Origin: Planctomycetota bacterium
GTDB taxonomy: Bacteria > Planctomycetota > SZUA-567 > H5-PLA8
Assembly (NCBI GenBank): GCA_027493525.1
Contig: JAOSKN010000001.1
Location: 744,001 to 808,000 of the forward strand
Direction: 5' to 3'
DNA length: 64,000 nucleotides
Shown: positions 45,770-53,674 of the stretch, piece after piece
Numbering within the stretch: the first letter of the stretch is position 1
How the letters are laid out: each line of letters opens with the position of its first letter
The notes under the pieces: model-generated
Databases searched by the model: none
What the model was told of the DNA's origin: nothing
What the model saw: only the letters and a program-made list of their open reading frames with translations
Made by a program: the position numbers and the translations under genes

Positions 45770-46039
45770 ATGGCCGAAACCCGGCCTTGGCGCGTGGCGC
45801 CGTACCTGCTGGTGGGCGACGTCGCGAAGGCGGCGCACTGGTACCGCGACCGGCTGGGCTTTGGCTTCGAACGGCTGTGGGGCGAGCCGCCCAGCTTCGC
45901 GATGGTCGGCCGCGGCGGCGCGACGCTGATGCTAAAGCAGGCGCCCGGCGAAAACCCGGGACGGCACGTGCGGCCCAACGCGGCGGTGAACAGCGGAGTG
46001 CGGCGAGGACTGAGCAGGCAAAGGGATCGCAGCGGATGA
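45770..46039 (+). pseudogene. Truncated glyoxalase/VOC-family gene
   Basis: Codes for the first half of a VOC (glyoxalase/bleomycin-resistance) domain: RVAPYLLVGDVAKAAHWYRD then FGFERLWGEPPSFAMVGRGG, after which the sequence RPNAAVNSGVRRGLSRQRDR has no VOC character. A complete VOC protein would be about 125 residues; here it is 89. It lies between nuoE and nuoF and overlaps nuoF by ATGA. It looks like a remnant rather than a functional enzyme, though the coupled stop may still help translate nuoF. Confidence 0.65.
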
Positions 46040-47388
46040 TCGTCAAAGACTTCAAACCCGTCCTCTTCGATGGCGCCTACGTCAAGGGCGGCTGGACGCT
46101 GGAGAACTACGAGAAGAAGGGCGGCTACCAAGCCGCGCGGAAGGTCCTGGCCATGCCGCGCGACCCCGCCACCAACAACATCCCGGCGATGATCGAAGAG
46201 GTCAAGAAGAGCAACCTCCGCGGGCGCGGCGGCGCGGGCTTCCCCACCGGCATGAAGTGGTCTTTCGTCGACTACAAGTCCAAGAAGAACCGCTACCTGG
46301 CGGTGAACTGCGACGAGTCCGAGCCGGGCACGTGCAAGGACCGCGTGGTCGTCACGTACAACCCGCACATGCTGATCGAAGGCATACTCATCTGCATGCA
46401 CACCTGCGGGATCGAGAACGGTTACGTCTACATCCGCGGGGAGTTCTGCGTCGAATTCCAGCACCTGGTCAACGCGATGGCCGAGGCCTACAAGGCCGGC
46501 TACCTGGGCAAGAACGTCTTCGGCAGCGGGCACACCTTCCATGTCACGCCGCACCGCGGCGCGGGGGCGTACATCTGCGGCGAGGAGACGGGGCTGCTCA
46601 GTTCGCTGGAAGGCGACCGCGGCTACCCGAAGGTCAAGCCGCCCTTCCCCGCCGTCGAGGGCGCCTGGCGCAGCCCCACGGTCGTCAACAACGTTCAGAC
46701 GCTCTCTTCGCTGCCGGGCATCGTCAACATGGGCGCGGAGGCCTGGAGCAAGATCGGTCCCGAGCGCAACAGCGGCTCGATGGTCTACTGCGTCTCCGGC
46801 CACGTAAACAAGCCCGGGCTCTACGAGATGCCCATGCACGTGACCTTGAAGGAACTGATCGAGGAAGTCTGCGGCGGGATCTCGGACGGGCTGAAGGCCA
46901 AGGCGATCATTCCCGGCGGCAGTTCGATGCCGGTGCTGCGCGTGGACGGGAAGGGCTACAAGGCCTCCAACGGCAAGGACCTGACCGACGACTACAATAT
47001 CCGCATGGACTACGACACGCTCAAGAACGCCAACACGCTGCTGGGTTCGGCCGCGGTGATCGTGATGCACGAGAAGACCTGCATGGTCAGCGCGCTCTAC
47101 AACCTCGTGCGTTTCTACCACCACGAGTCGTGCGGGCAGTGCACGCCTTGCCGCGAGGGCTCGGGCTGGCTGGAGAAGCTCGTCGGCCGCATCTACCGCG
47201 GCAAGGGCAAGCCCGGGGACCTGGAGACGCTGCTCTCGGTGGCCGGGCAGATGAGCGGGACGACGATCTGCCTGCTGGCCGACTCGGTGGCCATGCCGGT
47301 GGGCGCGTTCGTGACGAAGTTCCGCGAGGAGTTCGAGCATTACGTGCAGCACGGCAAGTCGATGATCGCCGATCCGATCAAGCTGTAA
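46036..47388 (+). CDS. nuoF: NADH-quinone oxidoreductase subunit F
   Basis: A 450-residue NADH- and FMN-binding subunit with cluster N3. NADH/FMN glycine-rich loops LRGRGGAGFPTGMKW and AYICGEETGLLSSLEG; YLAVNCDESEPGTCKDR; cluster cysteines ESCGQCTPCREGSGW plus a later Cys. ATG 46036 is chosen because the frame upstream is shadow of the VOC remnant. It overlaps the VOC remnant by four bases. It accepts electrons from NADH and passes them toward NuoE and NuoG. Confidence 0.97.
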   Translation: MIVKDFKPVLFDGAYVKGGWTLENYEKKGGYQAARKVLAMPRDPATNNIPAMIEEVKKSNLRGRGGAGFPTGMKWSFVDYKSKKNRYLAVNCDESEPGTCKDRVVVTYNPHMLIEGILICMHTCGIENGYVYIRGEFCVEFQHLVNAMAEAYKAGYLGKNVFGSGHTFHVTPHRGAGAYICGEETGLLSSLEGDRGYPKVKPPFPAVEGAWRSPTVVNNVQTLSSLPGIVNMGAEAWSKIGPERNSGSMVYCVSGHVNKPGLYEMPMHVTLKELIEEVCGGISDGLKAKAIIPGGSSMPVLRVDGKGYKASNGKDLTDDYNIRMDYDTLKNANTLLGSAAVIVMHEKTCMVSALYNLVRFYHHESCGQCTPCREGSGWLEKLVGRIYRGKGKPGDLETLLSVAGQMSGTTICLLADSVAMPVGAFVTKFREEFEHYVQHGKSMIADPIKL

Positions 47389-47412
47389 ATTGACGTCCAG
47401 GGAGGACTCCCG

Positions 47413-47658
47413 ATGCGCACTTCATACGTGCTCAAAGCGCGGGTCGAGAAGGACGGCAGCGTGAAGGTGGAGGAGAAGGTTCCGCTTCCGCCGGGTCCCG
47501 TGGAGGTTTCGATCGTTCCGGTGGAATCAGGCAAGCCACCGTCCGCCAAAGGGCGCGGCGCAAAGATTCGACGCCACCTGAAGCGGATTTGGGCCATTAA
47601 GTGTCCCCCGGTTCCCCGGGACGGGAAAACGGTGGACGACGTGCTCTACGGGCCATGA
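47413..47658 (+). CDS. Small antitoxin-like protein, VapB position
   Basis: An 81-residue protein: MRTSYVLKARVEKDGSVKVE followed by LPPGPVEVSIVP, a two-strand start that may be AbrB-like, and a basic helical C-terminus (KIRRHLKRIWAIKCPPVPRD). It overlaps the PIN-domain toxin gene by ATGA, the usual VapB-VapC coupling, which is the main reason for the assignment. The family itself is not recognised. Confidence 0.55.
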   Translation: MRTSYVLKARVEKDGSVKVEEKVPLPPGPVEVSIVPVESGKPPSAKGRGAKIRRHLKRIWAIKCPPVPRDGKTVDDVLYGP

Positions 47659-48074
47659 AACCCAAACCGCAGTCGCGCGTTTGCTTCGTGGACACGTCCG
47701 CCTGGTTCGAGGCGCTGGTGCCAGGGCAGCCACGCACCAAGGAATTGTCGCGACTGCTGTGGGGCGAGGAGTACCGGTTATTGACCAGTTCCTTCGTCCT
47801 CGACGAGCTGCTCAGCTTGCTTCGATTCAGAGGACAGGAGCGGCGCATCGAAGCAGCTTGGGACTTTCTGAACGACGCCGCTTCGGTGGAGCTGGTCCAG
47901 GTGGGAAGATCGTCCCTGAACGAGGCATACGCCGTTTTCAGGGAGTTCAAGGACAAGGCATGGTCCTTTACCGACTGCACGAGCTACTGCCTGATTCGCG
48001 CATCGGGCATTCGCTTCGCTTGCAGTCTGGATGCGCATTTCAGGGAGTTTGGATTGGTGACTCTAGTGCCTTGA
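47655..48074 (+). CDS. PIN-domain toxin (VapC-like ribonuclease)
   Basis: A 139-residue PIN-domain protein. Acidic catalytic residues at CFVDTSAWFEAL (first Asp), SFVLDELLSLL (Glu), SFTDCTSYCLI (Asp) and CSLDAHFREFGL (final Asp). VapC enzymes cleave tRNA or rRNA and are held inactive by VapB, here probably the overlapping upstream gene. The pair lies between nuoF and nuoG, co-directional with them. The ATG is at 47655; the frame is open further upstream but this start gives the coupled overlap. Confidence 0.83.
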   Translation: MKPKPQSRVCFVDTSAWFEALVPGQPRTKELSRLLWGEEYRLLTSSFVLDELLSLLRFRGQERRIEAAWDFLNDAASVELVQVGRSSLNEAYAVFREFKDKAWSFTDCTSYCLIRASGIRFACSLDAHFREFGLVTLVP

Positions 48075-48144
48075 GCAGTATGCGTTCGCGGCTCCCCGCG
48101 CCCGCAAAGCCGATACGCAAAACCATCGGGACGACGAACACACG

Positions 48145-49923
48145 ATGAGCGACGACAAGAAGCCCGACGCCAAGCCCGCGGCCCCGGCGGCCCCCGCCGC
48201 GCCGCCGCCCAAGCCCGAACCGGCCATCAAGCTGCCCAAGGCGCCGGAAGGGCAGATGACCCTGCGCGTGGACGGGACCGACCACTTCATCGATCCCAAG
48301 AAATACCGCGTCCTCATCGAGGCCCTGCACGACCTGGGCTACGGCGTCCCGAACTTCTGCTACCACCCGGGGCTGGAACCCGACGGCAACTGCCGCATCT
48401 GCTACGTCAACCTGATCGACGTGATGTCCGGCAAGCCCATGGCCGGCCCGAACCTCTCCACCCAGCCGTGGAGCATGTACCCCAAGCCGACGATCTCCTG
48501 CCGCCAGCCGCTCGACCCGCGCGGGATGGTGGTGGATACCAGCAGCCCCGCCGTGGTCGAGGCGCGCAAGTGGGTGATGGAGTTCCTGCTGATCAACCAC
48601 CCGCTCGACTGCTTCGTCTGCGACAAGGCCGGCGAGTGCATGCTGCAGAACCACTCCTTCGATCACGGGCAGGCCGACAGCCGCTTCCAGGAGGCCAAGA
48701 ACGAGAAGGCCCCCAAGGAGCTTGGCCCGACGATCAAGCTCTGGACCGACCGCTGCATCGTCTGCACGCGCTGCACGCGCTTTCTCGACGAAGTCTCCGG
48801 GACCAGCGAGCTCTACGTCACGCAACGCGGCGACCGCAGCGAGATCGACATCATGGCCGGCCATCCCGTCGAGAACGAGATGATGGGCAACATCGTGGAC
48901 ATCTGCCCCGTCGGCTGCCTCATCGACAAGGACCTGATGTTCACCTACCGCGCCTGGTACCTGCAGCACACCGACACGGTCTGTCCGTCGTGCTCGAAGG
49001 GCTGCAACATCAAGGTGGACGCGCAGAAGAATTACGTCCGCCGGCTCCAGCCGCGCGAGAACCGCGAGGTCAACGGCTTCTGGATGTGCGACCGCGGGCG
49101 CAAGGACTTCCGCTACGTCAACGCCGACACGCGCGTGATGCAGGGGCGCTTGGGCGGGCAACCGGCGCCGGTCATCGCCGCTTGCGACGAAGCGGGCAAG
49201 CGCCTCTCGGCCGCGGCGACCCAGGATCCGGCCTCCGTCGCCGGGCTTTGCAGCGCCTGGCTCACGCTCGAGGAACTGCACGTCTTCAAGACGCTCTTCG
49301 TGGACGTGCTCAAGACGCTCCAAGTGGGGCTGCTGGCGCAGGCCGACTGGGAGCCCAAGGAGTTCCCGAAGTTCAAGATCGAGGCCGACCGCAACCCCAA
49401 CGCGGCCGGCGCGGCGCTGGTCTTCGGCCCGGAAGCCGCCGCGAACACCGCGAAGATTCTCGAAGCCGCGCGCGCGGGCAAACTAAAGGTGCTCTACCTC
49501 GCCGCCTCGATGCCGCACTTCGAGCCGCCGGCGGAGCTGCTCGAGGCGCTCGCCAAGGTCGAGACGGTGATCGTGCAGGACCTGAGCCATGGGGCGCTGG
49601 CCGAGAAGGCGGCGATCCTGCTGCCGGGTTCGAGCTTCGCCGAGAAGGACGGGGTCTTCGTCAACGCCGCGAAGCGCGCGCAGGTGCTGCGCCGCGCCAT
49701 CGATCCGCTCGGCCAAGGCAACGACGATCTGGCCGTATTGCAGCGCGTGGCCCGCGCGGCGGGGGCCGGGGACGAGTGGGGCCGGCTGCGCTCGGCGCGG
49801 GTGGTCTTCCAGCAGATGGCCGGCGCGTACCCGGCGCTGGCGGGCATGACGCACCAGAGCCTGGGCCGGCAGGGCGCGGCGCTGAACGCGGCCGAACCGG
49901 CCGCCTCGACGGGCGCGGAATAG
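48145..49923 (+). CDS. nuoG: NADH-quinone oxidoreductase subunit G
   Basis: A 592-residue iron-sulfur subunit. A Pro/Ala/Lys-rich leader (residues about 5-35) precedes the [2Fe-2S] domain (NFCYHPGLEPDGNCRICYVN, SCRQP). Then come LDCFVCDKAGECMLQNHSFD, the [4Fe-4S] motifs CIVCTRCTRFLDE and DICPVGCLI, and the molybdopterin-type CPSCSKGCNIKV. The molybdopterin-like C-terminal part is short (about 300 residues) compared with E. coli NuoG. It follows the VapBC-like pair by 70 bases, so the operon may be read through. Confidence 0.94.
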   Translation: MSDDKKPDAKPAAPAAPAAPPPKPEPAIKLPKAPEGQMTLRVDGTDHFIDPKKYRVLIEALHDLGYGVPNFCYHPGLEPDGNCRICYVNLIDVMSGKPMAGPNLSTQPWSMYPKPTISCRQPLDPRGMVVDTSSPAVVEARKWVMEFLLINHPLDCFVCDKAGECMLQNHSFDHGQADSRFQEAKNEKAPKELGPTIKLWTDRCIVCTRCTRFLDEVSGTSELYVTQRGDRSEIDIMAGHPVENEMMGNIVDICPVGCLIDKDLMFTYRAWYLQHTDTVCPSCSKGCNIKVDAQKNYVRRLQPRENREVNGFWMCDRGRKDFRYVNADTRVMQGRLGGQPAPVIAACDEAGKRLSAAATQDPASVAGLCSAWLTLEELHVFKTLFVDVLKTLQVGLLAQADWEPKEFPKFKIEADRNPNAAGAALVFGPEAAANTAKILEAARAGKLKVLYLAASMPHFEPPAELLEALAKVETVIVQDLSHGALAEKAAILLPGSSFAEKDGVFVNAAKRAQVLRRAIDPLGQGNDDLAVLQRVARAAGAGDEWGRLRSARVVFQQMAGAYPALAGMTHQSLGRQGAALNAAEPAASTGAE

Positions 49924-50009
49924 ACCGGCCGGGGCAAGGTGCGCTGCACGGGCGAAGCGGCTGGCCGCTTGTTCCGTGCCGGTGGGATGGCAGCGTGGAG
50001 GAGCCGGGG

Positions 50010-51146
50010 ATGGTCGTCCTTGCGACGGACGTGAGCGCATACGGCTGGAAGGTGCTGCCGGTCGTGCTCGTCTTTGGCGCGGTCCTGGGGATCGTGCCGC
50101 TGCTGGTCTACCTGGAACGGAAGATCTGCGCGCTGATCCAGAACCGCGACGGTCCGAACCGGGTGGGCCTGCTGGGGCCCGACGGGCTGGCCGAAGGGCT
50201 GCTGGGCACGCCGATCGTCAACAAGCGCTTCCTGGGCGGGCTGCTCCAGCCGCTGGCCGATGCGATCAAGCTGATCACGAAAGAGGACTTCATCCCGTCG
50301 CAGGCCGACAAGTTTCTCTTCAGCCTCGCGCCGTTCTTCGCGCTGCTGCCGCCGTTCCTGGCCTTCGTGGTGATCCCCGTCGGCGCGGACCTGACCTTCG
50401 GCGGCGGCGTGAAGCTGCAAGTCGCCGACCTGGGCATCGGAATGCTCTGGGTGCTGGCGGTGAGCAGCCTCTCGGCCTACGGGATCCAGCTCGGCGGGTG
50501 GGCCTCCAACAGCAAGTACGCACTGCTGGGCGGCGTGCGCGCGACGGCGCAGATGATCAGCTACGAGATCGGGATGGGGCTGATTCTCGTCTCGGTCTTC
50601 ATGTACTACGACACGGTCTCGCTGCGCGAGGTGGTGCTGGCGCAGTCGACGGGCGTGGACGAACACGGAGCGCGGGTCTTTTCGAGCTGGATCGGGGGCT
50701 GGGGCGTCTGGCGGCAGCCGCTGGCCTGCCTGATCTTCGTCGTCTGCGCCTTCGCCGAGAACAACCGCCTGCCCTTCGACATGCCGGAGTGCGAGGCCGA
50801 GCTGGTCGGCGGCTACCACACCGAGTACTCAAGCATGAAGTTCGGAATGTTCTTCCAGGGCGAGTACATCGCGATGGTGGCGATGGGCGCGATCACCACG
50901 ACGCTCTTCTTCGGCGGCTGGCATTACCCCGGCTACGGCGCGCTGGCGGCGAGCGCGCCGAACTTCGCCGCGCTCCTCTCGCTGCTCGCGTTCGGGCTCA
51001 AGGTCTTCCTGTTCATCCTGTTCCAGATGTGGGTGCGCTGGACGCTGCCGCGCTTCCGCTACGACCACGTGATGACCTTGGGCTGGAAGATCCTGATCCC
51101 GCTGGCGCTGGCGAACCTGGTCGTCACGGCCATGGTCAAGCTCTGA
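50010..51146 (+). CDS. nuoH: NADH-quinone oxidoreductase subunit H
   Basis: A 378-residue polytopic membrane subunit that joins the quinone site to the proton channels. About eight or nine membrane segments. Conserved boxes LVYLERKICALIQNRDGPNR, LLQPLADAIKLITKEDFIP, SNSKYALLGGVRATAQMISY and ENNRLPFDMPECEAELVGGY (with the acidic residues near quinone). ATG 50010 has GGAG upstream. It ends 22 bases before nuoI. Confidence 0.97.
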   Translation: MVVLATDVSAYGWKVLPVVLVFGAVLGIVPLLVYLERKICALIQNRDGPNRVGLLGPDGLAEGLLGTPIVNKRFLGGLLQPLADAIKLITKEDFIPSQADKFLFSLAPFFALLPPFLAFVVIPVGADLTFGGGVKLQVADLGIGMLWVLAVSSLSAYGIQLGGWASNSKYALLGGVRATAQMISYEIGMGLILVSVFMYYDTVSLREVVLAQSTGVDEHGARVFSSWIGGWGVWRQPLACLIFVVCAFAENNRLPFDMPECEAELVGGYHTEYSSMKFGMFFQGEYIAMVAMGAITTTLFFGGWHYPGYGALAASAPNFAALLSLLAFGLKVFLFILFQMWVRWTLPRFRYDHVMTLGWKILIPLALANLVVTAMVKL

Positions 51147-51168
51147 ACGAACGGATGAGGTGAATGCC

Positions 51169-51822
51169 ATGAGCGGTTCGCACGACGGACACGACGGACA
51201 CGACGCGCACGACGCCCACGGCGGAACCGCCGCCGCGGTCGACCTGCCGCCCGGCGTGGTCATCGCCCCCGGCGACCCCAGCCAGACCTGGGTCGAGAAG
51301 CTCTACCTGCCCGAGATCGTCAAGGGCCTTGGCAACACCATGCGCCGGCTGTTCCAGAAGTCCTTTACCATCGACTACGACGGCACCGACCGCGAGAATC
51401 CCGAGAAGTACCATCAGCCCCGCAACGGCTACCGCGGCGAGCATTACCTCAAGAAGGATGACAACGGGCACGTGAAGTGCGTCGCGTGCTTCATGTGCGC
51501 GGCGGCTTGCCCGGCCGAGTGCATCCACATCGAGGCCACGCCGACCCCGCCGGAATGGGCCGACCGCGAGCGCTATCCCAAGCGCTTCGAGATCGACCTG
51601 CTCCGCTGCATCTACTGCGGGATGTGCGAGGAAGCCTGCCCCGTCGACGCGATCGCGCTCTCGACGACCTACAACATCGTCTCCGACAGCCGCGAGGCCA
51701 AGGTCTACCGCCGCGACAAGCTGCTGGAACTCGGCGAGCAGCTCGGCCTGTCGCAAAGCCACCACCACTACCGCCCCGACAACGTCCCCGGCCACGTGCC
51801 GGAGAAGAAGACGGGGCATTGA
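51169..51822 (+). CDS. nuoI: NADH-quinone oxidoreductase subunit I
   Basis: A 217-residue ferredoxin-like subunit with two [4Fe-4S] clusters (N6a and N6b): CVACFMCAAACPAECIHIEA and CIYCGMCEEACPVDAI. The first 20 residues are a His/Asp/Gly tract (SGSHDGHDGHDAHDAHGG) not found in ordinary NuoI. ATG 51169 is preferred over GTG 51160 because GAGG lies 7-9 bases before it. It is the last nuo gene here; nuoJ-N are absent and the next gene is convergent. Confidence 0.96.
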   Translation: MSGSHDGHDGHDAHDAHGGTAAAVDLPPGVVIAPGDPSQTWVEKLYLPEIVKGLGNTMRRLFQKSFTIDYDGTDRENPEKYHQPRNGYRGEHYLKKDDNGHVKCVACFMCAAACPAECIHIEATPTPPEWADRERYPKRFEIDLLRCIYCGMCEEACPVDAIALSTTYNIVSDSREAKVYRRDKLLELGEQLGLSQSHHHYRPDNVPGHVPEKKTGH

Positions 51823-51830
51823 CGGCGGGA

Positions 51831-51855
51831 CCGGATGCCGGGAACCGGCTTCCGG
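51831..51855. terminator. Hairpin between convergent nuoI and MFS gene
   Basis: CCGGATGCCGG (51831-51841) and CCGGCTTCCGG (51845-51855) form an 11-base stem with one mismatch and a GAA loop, nine bases after the nuoI stop. Its symmetry lets it act in both directions between the two convergent genes. No U-tract. Confidence 0.5.
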
Positions 51856-51894
51856 GAAGGTCACAATCCGCAAGCATCCAGCTACAGACCGGCG

Positions 51895-53514
51895 TCAGTC
51901 GCCCCGCGGCTCGCGCAGCGGGACGGCGGCGCGAGCGCTGCGCGGGCCGACGAGCGCGCCGCCGGGCGCCGGCGGCGCGAAGGGGCCGGGCTCGCCGTTG
52001 CGGGAGCCCACCGCGAGGTAGCGGACGAGGTTCAATGCCGAGCGCAGCGGGTGCGCGCGCGCGAACATGCCGAGAAGCGCGTTGGGGGAGGTCTCCGTCT
52101 CCGCGCGCGGCAGCCCGTAGGCCATCGCCACCGCGCAGAGGCGCACGCCGACGATCAGGGCGAAAATGCCCAGGAAGACCGGGCGGCTGTCGAGTTCCGC
52201 CGAGCCGGTCAGCCACGCCAGCAGCGGGCGCAGATAATCGTCGGTCAGCCAGAAAACGAAGAAGCTGGGCAGGCCCAGGAAGGCGGTGAAGGCGGCCATC
52301 CCGGTCGAGCGCCCGTGCCCCTGCTTGGCGGTATAGGCGATCACCAGCGGCCACATGAAGAGCATGATCCCGCAGAAGCCCAGGTTGCCCTGGACGAAGG
52401 CGAGCGCGACGAGCCACGAATCCCCCGCCCCGGCCCAGAAGTACCAGACGGGGCAGAAGGCGTGGACGAGCAGGCAGACGACCAGCGGCGCGCGGTGTCC
52501 GTGGTGGTCGACCATGCGGCCCCACAGCGCGCTGAAGGCGGTGAAGGTCGCCAGCGCCAGGAGCTCGCAGACGGCGAAGTCGAAGATGCCCATCTCGATC
52601 TCGATCCGCGCGAAGCGGTAGATCGTGGCGCCCATCATGCAGTTGGAGAGGCTCCAGAGCGTGTAGACGGCGATCAGCCGGCGCAGCGCCTGATTATTCA
52701 GGCTCGCGCGGACCTCTTTCCACAGGCTGGCGCCGCTGGGAGCGCGGCGCGGCGCGCGGTGCGCGACGCCCAGGAAGAGCAGCGCGTCGATCACGCCCAG
52801 CGCGACCGCGACCGCATAGACGACGCAATAGGCCTCCGGCGAGTGCCGCGCGTCCAGGAACAGCCCGAAGGCGAAGCGGCCCACGCCGCCGGCCAGCGAG
52901 GTCCCCACCTGGCGCAGGCCCCAGTACTTGCCCTGCCACTCCGGCGGGACCAGATCGCCCATCCACGAGACCCACGCGTTGGCGCCGGCCGCGTGCGTCA
53001 GGACGAAGAGCAGCACCAGCCCCGCCAGCGGCCACTGCAATTCCGCCCCGCGCCAGTCCGGCCAGAGCATCGGAATCGCGCCGATCGCCAGCCAGACCAG
53101 CCGGCTCCCGCCGATGCACCAAAGGAAGAGGCCCTTGCGGATGCCCAGCCGCGTCTGGATCCAGGCGCCCACGAGCGAACCGATCCCCGCAAGGCAACTC
53201 AGGCCCAGAAAGAACCCCAATCGATCCAGCAGGCCCAGATCCTCTAGCAGGAAGTTGAAGATGGTGCCCTGGACGACGGTAAAGAAAACCGTCCCGCAGG
53301 CGCTGGCGAGCATGGAAAGGAAGAGGCTCCGCCGCACCACCTTGGGATCCAATTCCTGGTGGAACGCCTGAGAGACGCCTGGATCAAGGCGGCCGGATAC
53401 CTCTGAACCGGTATTGCAGGTCGGGAATGGCGGTTCGTTCAGCGCGCGCGGCGAAGACCGCGACGCGCCTTCCGATTCGCAAGCCGAACCAGGAGACGAA
53501 GTTGAGAGTCCCAT
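51895..53514 (-). CDS. MFS transporter
   Basis: A 539-residue polytopic membrane protein with about 12 hydrophobic helices, beginning after a 65-residue Ser/Pro/Glu-rich leader (first helix at LFLSMLASACGTVFFTVVQG). RLGIRKGLFLWCIG and RMVDHHGHRAPLVVCL are the loop 2-3 and 8-9 charge clusters of MFS proteins, and VSWMGDLVPPEWQGKYWGLR is a family loop. The substrate cannot be told. It is divergent from the HlyD-type gene. A later start (MLASACG) is possible if the leader is not real. Confidence 0.85.
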   Translation of the reverse strand: MGLSTSSPGSACESEGASRSSPRALNEPPFPTCNTGSEVSGRLDPGVSQAFHQELDPKVVRRSLFLSMLASACGTVFFTVVQGTIFNFLLEDLGLLDRLGFFLGLSCLAGIGSLVGAWIQTRLGIRKGLFLWCIGGSRLVWLAIGAIPMLWPDWRGAELQWPLAGLVLLFVLTHAAGANAWVSWMGDLVPPEWQGKYWGLRQVGTSLAGGVGRFAFGLFLDARHSPEAYCVVYAVAVALGVIDALLFLGVAHRAPRRAPSGASLWKEVRASLNNQALRRLIAVYTLWSLSNCMMGATIYRFARIEIEMGIFDFAVCELLALATFTAFSALWGRMVDHHGHRAPLVVCLLVHAFCPVWYFWAGAGDSWLVALAFVQGNLGFCGIMLFMWPLVIAYTAKQGHGRSTGMAAFTAFLGLPSFFVFWLTDDYLRPLLAWLTGSAELDSRPVFLGIFALIVGVRLCAVAMAYGLPRAETETSPNALLGMFARAHPLRSALNLVRYLAVGSRNGEPGPFAPPAPGGALVGPRSARAAVPLREPRGD

Positions 53515-53559
53515 GAGACCTGTAAATCCCAGGTGCGCAAACTCGTTACCCTAAAATTG

Positions 53560-53588
53560 TTGCATTTGTGACCCGCTGGTTCCATAAT
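53560..53588 (+). promoter_or_regulatory. Promoter of the HlyD-type gene
   Basis: TTGCAT (53560-53565), 17 bases, CATAAT (53583-53588): a near-consensus sigma70-type pair in an A/T-rich island, about 86 bases before the ATG at 53675. The same island must also hold the promoter of the divergent MFS gene. Confidence 0.6.
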
Positions 53589-53674
53589 AAGATATCGAGT
53601 GGATGACAAAGTCAAGCCGGTGGGAAGGACTTTTTCACTTCCTTACTGGCTCAAGATAGGGAAATATTAGCTCC

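Noticed and set aside
44422..47352. A 976-codon minus-strand frame across the nuo operon.
   Set aside because: It is antisense to nuoD, nuoE and nuoF, which are certain, and contains no recognisable domain; codon shadow of GC-rich genes.
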